From: Spartobacteria bacterium AMD-G4
GTDB taxonomy: Bacteria; Verrucomicrobiota; Verrucomicrobiia; Chthoniobacterales; Terrimicrobiaceae
Direction of reading: 5' to 3'
DNA length: 34,018 nucleotides
NCBI GenBank assembly: GCA_002290555.1
Contig: NEUK01000001.1
Span: 1-34,018, forward strand
Below are positions 6,594 through 15,747 of this stretch, in pieces (positions within the stretch are counted from its first letter, which is position 1; the number at the start of each line of letters is the position of its first letter). The position numbers and the translations under genes were made by a program. Below the pieces are notes generated by a model. That model was not told the origin of the DNA, made no database searches, and saw nothing but the letters and a program-made list of their open reading frames with translations.

Positions 6594-8011
6594 TCCGCCG
6601 GCACCAACCGCACAATGCGGTCGGGTTGGTTGAGAACGATGTATAGGAACCCATCGGGGCCGGTGCGCACATCGCGTATGCGGCCGAGATCGGAGAGCAG
6701 AATCTCATCGGCGACAACTTTTTCCTTTTGGACCCGTATGCGGTGGAGTTCCCCGCGCAGGCCACCGGCGAAGAAGTCGTATTTCCACTTGGGAAATTTG
6801 TCGCCCGTGTAGCAGGTGAGGCCGCAGGCCGCGATCGAGGGGGTCCAGTGCAGAAGCGGTTTTTCCATACCCTCCTTTTCTGTGAGACCGGTCAGCGGGC
6901 TGCCATCATAGTTCATGCCGTGCGAAATGACCGGCCATCCGTAGTTCGCGCCTTTGCGAATGAGGTTGAATTCGTCGCCCCCGCGCGGGCCGTGCTCGGT
7001 GGCGTAGATGGCATGGTCGCGCGGGTCGGTGGCAAGGCCCTGCGGATTGCGGTGACCATAGCTCCAGATGCCGGGAATGGCGTTTTTGTCGGCAGTGAAT
7101 GGATTGTCCGGCGGTATGGTGCCATCCGGGAAGACGCGGTATATTTTGCCATTCGGGCGGGCGAGGTCTTGCACTTCCATTTTCCCGCCGCGCTCGCCGA
7201 CGATGAAATAAAGATACCCACTGTCGAAAACCATGCGCGTGCCGAAATGGACACCGTTGGAAGTGTAAAAATCCGGCGCGGTTTGAAAAACAACCTCCTC
7301 GTCCGTCCAAGCATGATCGCGAATGCGCCCCCGCACGATCTTGAGCATGGCGCGCATTTTCTCCCCCTCGAGCGGATCCGAAAAAGCCAGGTAGATCCAG
7401 CCATCCTTTGCAAAGTCAGGGGAAGCGGCCACATCCAGCATTCCGCCTTGCCCCAGCTCGATCACGCGTGGCGTTCCCGCGACCGGGTCGGGCAGAAGTT
7501 TTCCATCGGCATCAATGACGCGCAACCCGCCTGGTCGTTCGGTTACGAGTCGGCATCCATCGGGTAGAAAAGCCAAGCTCCACGGTGTTTTGAGGCCTGA
7601 GCCAATAACGGTTTCGACCTTGTAGGAGTGCTCGAGGGACTTTACGGCACGACCCTCCTTGGGCTGTGGAGGGGGCGAGGATTGGGTTTTGGTGGATTTT
7701 TCCTTCTCCCGTAGAAAGACCACGAGTGAGCGAATCTGCTCGGCGGAGAGGGTTTTTTCATAGGCAGGCATGCCGAGATCCGGCAGGCCTTGCGAAATCA
7801 CGCGCGCTATCGCGTGATCGCTCTCGCCGTGTTTCCAGAAACCATCGGCAAGATTGCCGCCCATCCCGCCTTCGAACTTTGATCCATGGCAGGAGGCACA
7901 GCTCTCGAGATACAGTTCGTTGACCTTGTCTGGCCTTGCAGAGAGACTCGAAAGAGAAAGTGCAGTAAGCGCAAGGTAAGAGACCCCCAAAAATGAGCGG
8001 CCAATTTTCAC
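6590..8011 (-). CDS. Secreted cytochrome c - PQQ-dependent aldose sugar dehydrogenase fusion
   Basis: 473 residues. A Sec signal peptide occupies the first 25 or so residues. Next is a small mono-haem cytochrome c domain (CASCH at 38-42, distal Met probably in GMPAYE), then a Pro-rich linker, then a six-bladed beta-propeller of the soluble aldose dehydrogenase (YliI/Asd) type from about residue 130. Propeller signatures are TPWSLAFLPDG, the base-bearing GVHFGTRMVF, YGHRNPQG and ATEHGPRGGDEFN. The enzyme should oxidise aldose sugars with PQQ in the periplasm and pass electrons to its own haem. No PQQ synthesis genes are in the window. It lies 13 bases after the MoaD/ThiS gene and overlaps the pseudopilin gene. 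Confidence 0.9.
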   Translation of the reverse strand: MKIGRSFLGVSYLALTALSLSSLSARPDKVNELYLESCASCHGSKFEGGMGGNLADGFWKHGESDHAIARVISQGLPDLGMPAYEKTLSAEQIRSLVVFLREKEKSTKTQSSPPPQPKEGRAVKSLEHSYKVETVIGSGLKTPWSLAFLPDGCRLVTERPGGLRVIDADGKLLPDPVAGTPRVIELGQGGMLDVAASPDFAKDGWIYLAFSDPLEGEKMRAMLKIVRGRIRDHAWTDEEVVFQTAPDFYTSNGVHFGTRMVFDSGYLYFIVGERGGKMEVQDLARPNGKIYRVFPDGTIPPDNPFTADKNAIPGIWSYGHRNPQGLATDPRDHAIYATEHGPRGGDEFNLIRKGANYGWPVISHGMNYDGSPLTGLTEKEGMEKPLLHWTPSIAACGLTCYTGDKFPKWKYDFFAGGLRGELHRIRVQKEKVVADEILLSDLGRIRDVRTGPDGFLYIVLNQPDRIVRLVPAE

Positions 8012-8024
8012 GAACGAGTAAAGC

Positions 8025-8300
<276 letters not shown>

Positions 8301-8342
8301 GATGTGGAGTTTTAAGTTTTAAGTGGAGTGGTTGTGGAGGTT

Positions 8343-9611
8343 TTAGTTTTGCATTTGCAGGACAGCCTCGTCGTTGGCGATGAGGGCCTCGAATTCGCGC
8401 AGGCTGGGGTTGATGACGCGGGCTTCGCCGCAGTGGCCGTGAATGGCTTCCTGGGTTTTGAGCCCGTGGCCTGTGATGCAGAGGACAATGCTCTCGTTAC
8501 GGGGAATTTTTCCGCTGTCGATGAGCTTGCGGGCGCAGGCGACTGTCACGCCTCCAGCTGTCTCGGCAAAAATGCCAGCGTATTCGGCGAGGTCGCGGAT
8601 GCCGCGAATCACTTCTTCATCCGAGCAATCGTCGGCACTTCCGCCTGTCTCGTTCATGCTGCGGATGGCATAGTAGCCGTCCGCCGGAGTGCCGATGGCG
8701 AGGGATTTCACAATGGTGTCCGGTTTTGAGACCGGCTTGACGATATCGCTGTTTTTCTTCTTGGCCTCGGAGATCGGGGAACATCCGCTCGCTTGCGCTC
8801 CGTGGACGGAGAAGGGTTGCTCGCCGAGGATGCCGATTTTGATGAATTCTTTGTAGGCCTTGTGAATCTTGGTGAGGAGCGAACCGCTGGCCATCGGGAT
8901 GACGGTGTGGCGCGGGAGCTTCCAGCCAAGTTGCTCGGCGATCTCGAAACCCATGCTTTTGGATCCCTCCGCGTAGTAGGGTCGCAGGTTCACATTGACG
9001 AAACCCCAGCCGTATTTGCCGGCGATCTCGGAGCACAGGCGGTTCACCTGATCGTAGGCGCCCTCGATGCCGATGACCTGTGTGCCATAGACAAGCGAGC
9101 CAACGATTTTGCTTCTCTCCAGATTTGCGGGGATCAGGACATAACTCGTGAGTCCGGCGGCGGCGGCGTTTGCAGCCACCGAGTTGGCCAGGTTGCCGGT
9201 GGAGGCACAGGCGACAATTTTGAAGCCCAATTCACGGGCGCGGCTGAGAGCCACAGAAACCACGCGATCTTTAAAGGAAAGGGTAGGGTAGTTGACCGTG
9301 TCATTTTTGATGTAAAGCTCATCAACCCCCAGCTCCTTGGCCAGGCGGTCGGCTCTGACAAGCGGGGTGAATCCGACCTGCTCCCCGACCGTCGGTTGGC
9401 CATCGATCGGCAGCAACTCGCGGTAACGCCACATCGTCTGTGGACGCGATGCAATGACCTCGCGGTTGATGTGCTTTGCGATGAGATCGTAGTCGTAGTC
9501 GGCTTCGAGGGGGCCGAAATCAAACTCGCAAATATGGATCGCCTCTTTGGGATAAAGACGCCCGCACTCCCGGCATTTCAGGTTCGAAAAGAATGTCTGT
9601 TGTTCGCTCAT
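8343..9611 (-). CDS. thrC: Threonine synthase
   Basis: 422 residues, PLP fold type II. An N-terminal zinc-ribbon-like segment (C13-x2-C16 ... C28) precedes the catalytic core. SFKDR places the PLP-binding lysine at about residue 114. ACASTGNLANSVA is the phosphate/cofactor loop, and the C-terminal half has GHGLKTQEAI. The enzyme converts O-phospho-L-homoserine to threonine. The paralogous fold also includes O-phosphoserine-dependent cysteine synthases, so the sulfur-carrier neighbour makes an alternative activity worth considering. A Shine-Dalgarno-like GAGGAG lies about 11 bases before the ATG at 9611. It probably heads the run thrC - MoaD/ThiS - PQQ dehydrogenase - pseudopilin. Confidence 0.88.
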   Translation of the reverse strand: MSEQQTFFSNLKCRECGRLYPKEAIHICEFDFGPLEADYDYDLIAKHINREVIASRPQTMWRYRELLPIDGQPTVGEQVGFTPLVRADRLAKELGVDELYIKNDTVNYPTLSFKDRVVSVALSRARELGFKIVACASTGNLANSVAANAAAAGLTSYVLIPANLERSKIVGSLVYGTQVIGIEGAYDQVNRLCSEIAGKYGWGFVNVNLRPYYAEGSKSMGFEIAEQLGWKLPRHTVIPMASGSLLTKIHKAYKEFIKIGILGEQPFSVHGAQASGCSPISEAKKKNSDIVKPVSKPDTIVKSLAIGTPADGYYAIRSMNETGGSADDCSDEEVIRGIRDLAEYAGIFAETAGGVTVACARKLIDSGKIPRNESIVLCITGHGLKTQEAIHGHCGEARVINPSLREFEALIANDEAVLQMQN

Positions 9612-9935
9612 AGTCGGATTTTCTCCTCAGCGAGAGTGGACGAGTGACAGGACACCTGCGGATCGGCTTATGTCCCTCTCATCTTCCCCGGATTGTCGTT
9701 TGCACGATTCACCCGAGCTGGATTTGGCACCTGGGCCTGGGTGCGACATTTTGGTATCACACTTCAGCGGTTGCCGTGGCTTCACAGGGCCAGTCCCTCT
9801 GCCACTCTCGATAAGATCCTCTACAAATGGAGGCGGGCCGCAATTGCGTCAAGGTGAAATTTTCGGTTCTGTTGCTTTTGTCATCGCACGCAGTCGGGTG
9901 GGGGTGTTCATTGGCGAAAGGTTTGATCAATTTCC
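9612..9935. other. 324-bp divergent intergenic region (thrC / wcaF-like)
   Basis: It carries the leaders of both divergent genes. I see one small hairpin (GCACC/GGTGC, about 9727-9744) in the thrC leader direction but no T-tract, no recognisable riboswitch and no convincing -35/-10 pair for either gene. Short open frames here are not protein-like. Confidence 0.6.
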
Positions 9936-10466
9936 ATGGACCTTTCGCGTTATCAGAATCCTGAATTCTCCAGAGGGGCTCCTTTTTGGAAGGAGGCGCT
10001 TTGGTGGATGGCTCGGACGATTTTTTTCGAACCATGGTTCCCTCAGCCCTCCAGCCTTCGCTGTGCGGTCCTCCGGGCATTCGGCGCCAAGATCGGGCGG
10101 GGTGTGGTGATTCGCTCGCAGGTGAACATCAATTTTCCATGGCGGCTCGAAATCGCTGACCATGTCTGGATCGGCGAGGAGGTGATGATTCTGAGCCTCG
10201 ACCGCGTGCGGATCGAGTCCCATGTGTGCATCTCGCAGCGGGCGTTTCTTTGCACGGGCTCGCACCAATTCAAAAAGGAAACCTTCGATTTGGTGACAAA
10301 ACCCATCGTCATCGAGGAGGGGTGCTGGATTGCGGCAAGCGCATTCATCGGGCCTGGAGTCACGCTGCGGCGCAATACCGTTTGCGCGGCTGGGGCCGTG
10401 GTGATGAGGAATGCGGGGCCAGATGTCGTGCTTGCCGGAAATCCTGCCGTCGCGCGTGAGAACTGA
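9936..10466 (+). CDS. wcaF: WcaF-type acyltransferase (left-handed beta-helix)
   Basis: 176 residues, the usual length. The N-terminus MDLSRYQNPEFSRGA followed by an amphipathic helix with KEALWW and FFEPWFP is characteristic of the colanic-acid acetyltransferase WcaF subfamily. Hexapeptide repeats follow (IGRGVVIRSQVNI, IEEGCWIAASAFIGPGV) and it ends in a VLAGNPAVARE segment. The likely reaction is acetyl transfer from acetyl-CoA to a sugar hydroxyl of an exopolysaccharide precursor, in the cytoplasm. No glycosyltransferases or polysaccharide genes adjoin it, so the glycan is unknown and the WcaF name is a subfamily label. The ATG at 9936 is set by family alignment. Confidence 0.85.
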   Translation: MDLSRYQNPEFSRGAPFWKEALWWMARTIFFEPWFPQPSSLRCAVLRAFGAKIGRGVVIRSQVNINFPWRLEIADHVWIGEEVMILSLDRVRIESHVCISQRAFLCTGSHQFKKETFDLVTKPIVIEEGCWIAASAFIGPGVTLRRNTVCAAGAVVMRNAGPDVVLAGNPAVAREN

Positions 10467-10550
10467 TTTGCGGCTTTGCAGGCGGGGTCGAAACAGGCAG
10501 AGTCCGGCGATGATTTTCAGGATTTCGGTTCAGGGGAGGTTCGTCGCGTG

Positions 10551-11804
10551 ATGCAGGCATTGCCGGGATTTCGGGATTTTTATCCCGAGGATTGCGCCAG
10601 GCGGAACCACATTGTTGCAATTTGGCGCGGTGTGGCGAAGCGCTACGGGTTTGTGGAATTTGATGGCCCGGTGCTTGAAAGCACGGACCTCTACCGCAAG
10701 AAAAACGAGGAGGGGGCGGAGATTCTCGAGCAGCTTTATTCCTTCGCCGACCGAGGCGGGCGCGAGGTCGCCTTGAGGCCGGAAATGACTCCCACCCTCG
10801 CGCGAATGGTCGCCGCACGCGAGAAGCACTACCGCAAACCGATGAAGTGGTTTTGTGTCTCAAATTTCTTCCGCCACGAGCGACAGCAGAAGGGCCGCCT
10901 GCGCGAGTTTTTGCAGTTCAACGCCGATATCATTGGCGAGAGTTCTTCGCAGGCGGATGCCGAAACCATCGCCTTGGCGATCGATCTGATGCGGGCGTTC
11001 GGCTTCACGGCTGAGAACTTCGTGGTGCGCCTGAGCGACCGCAAGGCCTGGATGGATTTTTTATCATCACGAGGCTGCGACGAATCCGCGTCCCGCATCG
11101 CGCTGGCCTGTGCCGACAAACTCGAGCGCGAGCCTGAAGAAAAGCTGAATGCAAAACTGGCTTCGACCGAACTCACTGTTGCCGATCTCAAGGCCTTCAT
11201 TGCCGGAGGCAGCCCCGAGGCTTTTGCCCCTGTGCTCGAAGCCCTCGCCGCCCGCGGCCTGACCGGCTTCGTGCAGCCCGACCTCTCGATTGTTCGGGGC
11301 CTCGCCTACTACACCGGCGTGGTTTTCGAAATCTTCGACCGCTCGAAAAACCTCCGCGCCTTGGCGGGTGGCGGACGCTATGATGGTCTTATTAAGGGCC
11401 TGAGCGATGGCAGCGTGGATCTTCCCGCCATTGGATTCGGCATGGGTGATGTCGTGCTCGGCCACCTCATTGATGAAACTCCAGCGGCTGCCGCCCAACT
11501 CCAATCGGCACTCGCCGCCTCATGCGACGCGTATGTCATTATTGCTGACGAATCCAAGCGCACCGAGGCACTCCACATCGTCCAATCCTGCAGAGAACTC
11601 GGCCTCGCGACCGATTTTCCCCTCAAATCCGCCAAAATCGGGAAGCAATTCCAAGAAGCCGAACACCTCGGTGCCCACCACGCCATTGTGGTCGGACAGG
11701 AATGGCCACTCGTTAAACTCAAACACCTCCCGACCCGCACCGAGGAAGCCCTCGACCACTCGGCCCTCGCTTCGAAACTTAAAGCTTACAAACTTAATTC
11801 CTGA
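10551..11804 (+). CDS. hisS: Histidyl-tRNA synthetase
   Basis: 417 residues from the ATG at 10551, preceded by GGGGAGG about 11 bases upstream. The frame is open back to 10476, but the added residues are not family-like, whereas MQALPGFRDFYPED is the normal N-terminus. Class II motifs are present: FRHERQQKGRLREF (motif 2), the histidine-specific RGLAYYTGVVFE and AGGGRYDGLI, and the C-terminal anticodon-binding domain. It charges tRNA-His. It sits nine bases before aspS, a common bacterial pairing. Confidence 0.96.
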   Translation: MQALPGFRDFYPEDCARRNHIVAIWRGVAKRYGFVEFDGPVLESTDLYRKKNEEGAEILEQLYSFADRGGREVALRPEMTPTLARMVAAREKHYRKPMKWFCVSNFFRHERQQKGRLREFLQFNADIIGESSSQADAETIALAIDLMRAFGFTAENFVVRLSDRKAWMDFLSSRGCDESASRIALACADKLEREPEEKLNAKLASTELTVADLKAFIAGGSPEAFAPVLEALAARGLTGFVQPDLSIVRGLAYYTGVVFEIFDRSKNLRALAGGGRYDGLIKGLSDGSVDLPAIGFGMGDVVLGHLIDETPAAAAQLQSALAASCDAYVIIADESKRTEALHIVQSCRELGLATDFPLKSAKIGKQFQEAEHLGAHHAIVVGQEWPLVKLKHLPTRTEEALDHSALASKLKAYKLNS

Positions 11805-11813
11805 AACTCCGCC

Positions 11814-13589
11814 ATGTCCTACCGCACCCACCACTGCAACGCCCTTCGCACCGAACACTCCGGCCACGAAATCACTCTCTGCGGCTGGGTGGCCTCGCGC
11901 CGCGACCATGGCGGGCTCATCTTCATAGACCTCCGCGACCGGGAAGGAATCACGCAGGTGGTTTTTCGTCCCGAGGAACATGCCGAGGCCTCCAAAAAAT
12001 CTCATGAATTGCGCAGTGAGGATGTCATCCGTGTCATCGGCAAAGTCGTGCCCCGTCTTGCTGGGACGGAAAACGCTAAGCTGGATACTGGCGCGATTGA
12101 AGTCGTCGCCGCCTCGCTCGATATTCTGAACGCCGCCGAGGTCTTGCCGTTCCAACTCGACGATAAGGTTTCCAACGAAGATCTCCGCCTGACTTATCGC
12201 TACCTCGATCTGCGTCGCGAGCAAATGAGCCGCAACCTGCGGCTCCGCCACCGCGTCGTGAAAACCATGCGCGATGTGATGGACTCCGAGGGCTTCCTCG
12301 AAATCGAAACGCCGATTCTTTCCAAAAGCACCCCCGAGGGCGCCCGCGATTTTCTTGTGCCATCCCGCCTCACACCCGGTGCTTTCTACGCTCTCCCGCA
12401 GGCCCCGCAACAATACAAGCAGCTCCTCATGGTCGCCGGTGTGGAAAAGTATTTTCAAGTCGCCCGCTGCTTCCGCGACGAAGACCTCCGTGCCGACCGC
12501 CAACCGGAGTTTACTCAGCTCGATGTCGAGGCCTCGTTCGTTACACAGGACGATATTCTCGGCCTCATGGAAAAAGTCCTTAGCGCCGTCTTCCGCGAGA
12601 CCAAAGGGATGGATATCCCCACGCCCTTTCCCCGCTTGACCTATCAGGATGCCATGAACCGTTTCGGCAGCGACAAGCCGGACACCCGCTTCGGCATGGA
12701 AATCACCGACCTCGGCGACATCTTCAGCAGCTCGCAGTTCAAGGTTTTCCGTGGCGCCCTCGACGGCGGTGGAGTCGTGAAGGCGATCAACGCTTCCGGT
12801 CTCGCCTGCATCACCACGGGCCAGATCGAAAACCTCACCGAACTCGCCAAACAAGCCGGCGCAAAAGGTCTCGCCTTCATCAAGGTCGAAAACGGCGAGT
12901 GGAAATCCCCGATCGTCAAATTCTTCACCGACGCCGAAAAGGCCGCCCTCACCGAGCGCCTCGCCATTAAGGAAGGTGACCTCATTTTATTCGGTGCCGA
13001 CAAGTGGGAAACCGCTTGTGAAACCCTCGGCCGCGTGCGCCTGCGCGTCGCCGAAATGCTGGATGCTCTCAAAGGATCGACCGCCCTCAATTTCCTCTGG
13101 GTCGTCGATTTCCCGCTCCTCGGCTGGAGTGAAGAGGAACAGAAGTGGAATGCCGTTCACCATCCATTCACTCGCCCCTGCGCGGATGACCTCGCCCTCC
13201 TCGAGTCTGGCGACTACGGAAAAATCCGCGCTGTGGCTTACGATGTGGTTCTCAACGGCGTGGAAATCGGCGGCGGCAGCCTCCGAATCCACGAGTCCGA
13301 CCTGCAGTCCAAGATGTTTACCGTGCTCGGCGTGAACGAAGAAAAGCAACAGCTCCTCTTCGGCCATATCCTCAAGGCCTTCAAATTCGGCGCTCCGCCG
13401 CACGGCGGCATCGCCCTCGGCCTCGACAGACTCGTCATGCTGATCGCCGGCGAGGACAGCATCCGCGATGTCATCGCATTTCCGAAAAACAACCGTGGCG
13501 TTGAAATGATGACCCAATCGCCCGCCGAAGCCGACTTCAAGCAACTCCGCGAACTCCACATTCAGACTACGACGAAAAAACCCGTCTGA
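11814..13589 (+). CDS. aspS: Aspartyl-tRNA synthetase (bacterial type, possibly non-discriminating)
   Basis: 591 residues with an OB-fold anticodon domain (LCGWVASRRDHGGLIFIDLRD), a catalytic domain with motif 2 FRDEDLRADRQPEFTQLD, the bacterial GAD insertion, and motif 3 GLDRLVMLIAGEDSIRDVIAFPK. His32 in RDHGG and Gly84 in LAGTEN match the residues that relax tRNA recognition in non-discriminating bacterial AspRS, as studied in Pseudomonas; discriminating enzymes such as E. coli have Leu at the first position. If so, it would also make Asp-tRNA-Asn for amidation by GatCAB. The start at 11814 follows hisS by nine bases. A five-base-pair hairpin (ACCCG/CGGGT) spans the stop codon. Confidence 0.95.
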   Translation: MSYRTHHCNALRTEHSGHEITLCGWVASRRDHGGLIFIDLRDREGITQVVFRPEEHAEASKKSHELRSEDVIRVIGKVVPRLAGTENAKLDTGAIEVVAASLDILNAAEVLPFQLDDKVSNEDLRLTYRYLDLRREQMSRNLRLRHRVVKTMRDVMDSEGFLEIETPILSKSTPEGARDFLVPSRLTPGAFYALPQAPQQYKQLLMVAGVEKYFQVARCFRDEDLRADRQPEFTQLDVEASFVTQDDILGLMEKVLSAVFRETKGMDIPTPFPRLTYQDAMNRFGSDKPDTRFGMEITDLGDIFSSSQFKVFRGALDGGGVVKAINASGLACITTGQIENLTELAKQAGAKGLAFIKVENGEWKSPIVKFFTDAEKAALTERLAIKEGDLILFGADKWETACETLGRVRLRVAEMLDALKGSTALNFLWVVDFPLLGWSEEEQKWNAVHHPFTRPCADDLALLESGDYGKIRAVAYDVVLNGVEIGGGSLRIHESDLQSKMFTVLGVNEEKQQLLFGHILKAFKFGAPPHGGIALGLDRLVMLIAGEDSIRDVIAFPKNNRGVEMMTQSPAEADFKQLRELHIQTTTKKPV

Positions 13590-13705
13590 AGCGGGTGCTG
13601 TTGGGCTTTGTTTGGACTGTTCTCAGCAGCGCGTTGCTGCCCTGTCGGCCGATGGACAATCTTTCAAGTGCGAAAAAATGACACCTGTCCTGTTGGCCAA
13701 GTGCT

Positions 13706-14370
13706 TTAATTCGGGGCGATTCTTTGCCAGGCGGGCTTGTTGTCAAAAACCCAGTGGTAGTAGTCGCGCCGTTGCAATTTTGAGGCAGCAGCCTCGTCAA
13801 GGCAAAGGATGGCTTTCCGGTGAAGTTGAAGGGCCGATGCCGGATTCATGGATGTCAAGGCACCCTCCACTGCGCCCGCCACAGCCTCGGCTTTGTTCTC
13901 TCCTGTGGCCAGAAGCAGGACCGTCCTGCTCCCAAGGATAACGAAGAGCTTGGTTCGTTGAATCCGATATGGGCATCGGTGCCGATTCCCAAAAGCTGAA
14001 GATCAATCCCACCGGCAGCGTGGATTTTTTCTTCGTAGGCTCGGTAGTGGGTTTTGGGATCAGCCGCCATGCCATCGGGAAGATGGATATTTTTGACGCC
14101 TATATTCACATGCCGAAACAAATTTTCCTGCATGAAAGCGCTGTAGGATTGAGGGTGCTGCGCTCCGATTCCAAGATATTCGTCGAGGTTGAAAGTTGTG
14201 ATGCCTGACCAATCGAGCCCTTTTGCGGCAAGACGCTGGTAGAGACGAAGCGGGGTTGATCCGGTCGCAAGCCCGAGAACAGCTTGTGGGTTGGTAACAA
14301 TGAGATTTGTAATGATGCTTTCGGCCATTTCAGCGGCATCTTCAGCATTGGGTTGGATGATAATTCCCAC
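13706..14370 (-). pseudogene. nagB: Glucosamine-6-phosphate deaminase, broken by an internal deletion
   Basis: The N-terminal part is a good NagB: LATGSTPLRLYQRL (phosphate loop), FNLDEYLGI with the first catalytic Asp, and GIGTDAHIGFNEPSSSL with the Asp-His-Glu catalytic cluster. At about 13936-13945 similarity moves to another frame, reading TVLLLATGENKAEAV, EGALTSMNPASALQLH, AILCLDEAAASKL and stopping at the TAA at 13706-13708. Roughly 40 residues found in NagB between these points (the TRxKTLT and VGVGT region) are missing and the frame is shifted. Translation from 14370 instead runs out of frame to a stop at 13855. The product would lack part of the substrate site. It lies two bases after the PIG-L gene, an arrangement mirrored by NagB-PIG-L fusions in Bacteroidota. 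Confidence 0.85.
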
Positions 14371-14372
14371 GT

Positions 14373-15371
14373 TTATTTTCTGAAATAGGGAGTCAAACCA
14401 TGCACGACCTCGTCCTCGAAACGACGGATAAAACCGCGAGTAAAATCAATAACATCAATCGAGTCGTCCATGACAAGAGGTGTCAAATCAATGCCCACCA
14501 GAACTTGGCTCGCATGGTCGCCCTCACGGGGTTCGTAGAAGGTCGCATTTGCCGCCCGGCGACCGGTCACGGCGAGATCGTAGCGTTTTCCACCGGCAAT
14601 TTGGGATGCGAAGACAGAATTGAGTTTTTCGGCTAAATCTCCACGACCACTCACATCCATCCGAACTTTTTCTCCATCGCAGAGCCAGTCCAAATCCCTC
14701 CAACCCTCGCATCCGATCACTTTGGATGGCCGATCGACGGTGGGCATCCTTCGCAAAGCTTGAAGCAGAGCGGCGAAGACCCCTAAGTGTGTCCGGTGCT
14801 TGTCTGCGGGACTGTGAGTGTAAACGATTCGGGGCCTTGTTGCGGTGAGTATCTGAAAGAGATCATTAGGCAAGAGATCGGATTGTGGATTGGTGGCCTC
14901 GGAGCTGGCGTGTCCAAGTTGGATCATGATCCCAAAACGACCGATTCTTGCGGCTTCCTCCTGCTCTTGGCGGCGAAGTGCGGCGAGCTCGTCTGAGGAC
15001 AAGTTTGCATATGCCAAGTTTCTGGAACTGCCCTTCCCGTCGGTGCAAGTCACCCCGCCAAACCAAAGTTCGTGGGACCCGTAGCATTCGGCTATTCCTT
15101 GAAAGGCCATGAATTCCAGATCGTCTTGGTGTGCCCCCACACCCAAATGAGTGACCCGTCCAAGTGCCTCAGGCATGGCGACGGAGTCAGGGACGCAAAT
15201 TGTGGAATTTCCAGCAAGCAACGGCAACTCAACCATAGGCACAGAACCATCCGCAATGAAGGCAACTGACGCAATACTTTGACTCTCCGAAAGGAAAAGG
15301 GGAGTTCTGCCGAGGAGGTCCTTGCAGACCTGTGGTGAGTTCCCTGTGTGGAACGACTCCAAGGCTCGCAT
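14373..15371 (-). CDS. PIG-L family N-acetylglucosaminyl deacetylase
   Basis: 332 residues. The zinc site is seen as HxDD in GVGAHQDDLEFMA (H81, D83, D84) and the third ligand in THSPADKHRTH (H192/H195). PIG-L/LmbE enzymes remove the acetyl group from GlcNAc-containing substrates. About 70 residues before the first motif are longer than the minimal family and may be a separate element or a too-early start; an in-frame stop lies just upstream. Directly downstream is the disrupted nagB, so the pair probably acted in hexosamine use: deacetylation, then deamination of the amino sugar phosphate. With nagB broken, its present role is uncertain. Confidence 0.8.
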   Translation of the reverse strand: MRALESFHTGNSPQVCKDLLGRTPLFLSESQSIASVAFIADGSVPMVELPLLAGNSTICVPDSVAMPEALGRVTHLGVGAHQDDLEFMAFQGIAECYGSHELWFGGVTCTDGKGSSRNLAYANLSSDELAALRRQEQEEAARIGRFGIMIQLGHASSEATNPQSDLLPNDLFQILTATRPRIVYTHSPADKHRTHLGVFAALLQALRRMPTVDRPSKVIGCEGWRDLDWLCDGEKVRMDVSGRGDLAEKLNSVFASQIAGGKRYDLAVTGRRAANATFYEPREGDHASQVLVGIDLTPLVMDDSIDVIDFTRGFIRRFEDEVVHGLTPYFRK

Positions 15372-15519
15372 CGGTCCCTAAAATATACTCGTCGCTGGGT
15401 TTCTCCCTTTGCGAAATCCTTCCAGAGTGCATCCGAAGTTCGCGCGGATCCCTTCTACACCTGACATCCGAAGGCTGGGCATAAAAACCCAAAGAAGTGT
15501 TGCAAGATTACTAAAAAAA

Positions 15520-15593
<74 letters not shown>

Positions 15594-15606
15594 TAACTGA
15601 ATCTGG

Positions 15607-15634
15607 AACATAACAGCGCGAACTCGCTTGTAAA
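15607..15634 (-). promoter_or_regulatory. Promoter of tRNA-Pro
   Basis: On the minus strand, TTTACA (15634-15629) and TATGTT (15612-15607) are separated by 16 bases, a reasonable sigma-70-type pair, and end 13 bases before the mature tRNA. This gives a leader of about six nucleotides. Predicted from sequence only. Confidence 0.55.
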
Positions 15635-15747
15635 GCACTGCGAAAATCCCATGGGTCAACGGCCTTCGCAACCGGCTCACGAGACTTTACGTAACGAGAC
15701 CCGGATGTCCGTTCTTATCGAATCCCGAAGAAACGATCGTATCGTAA

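Noticed and set aside
9612-9935. Possible riboswitch in the thrC leader
   Set aside because: I found no match to conserved cores of known classes that I could recognise by eye, only a small hairpin.
11520-12854. A 444-codon open frame on the minus strand across hisS and aspS
   Set aside because: It is antisense to two unmistakable synthetase genes and has a shadow-frame composition (Glu/Val/Gly-rich) with no domain.
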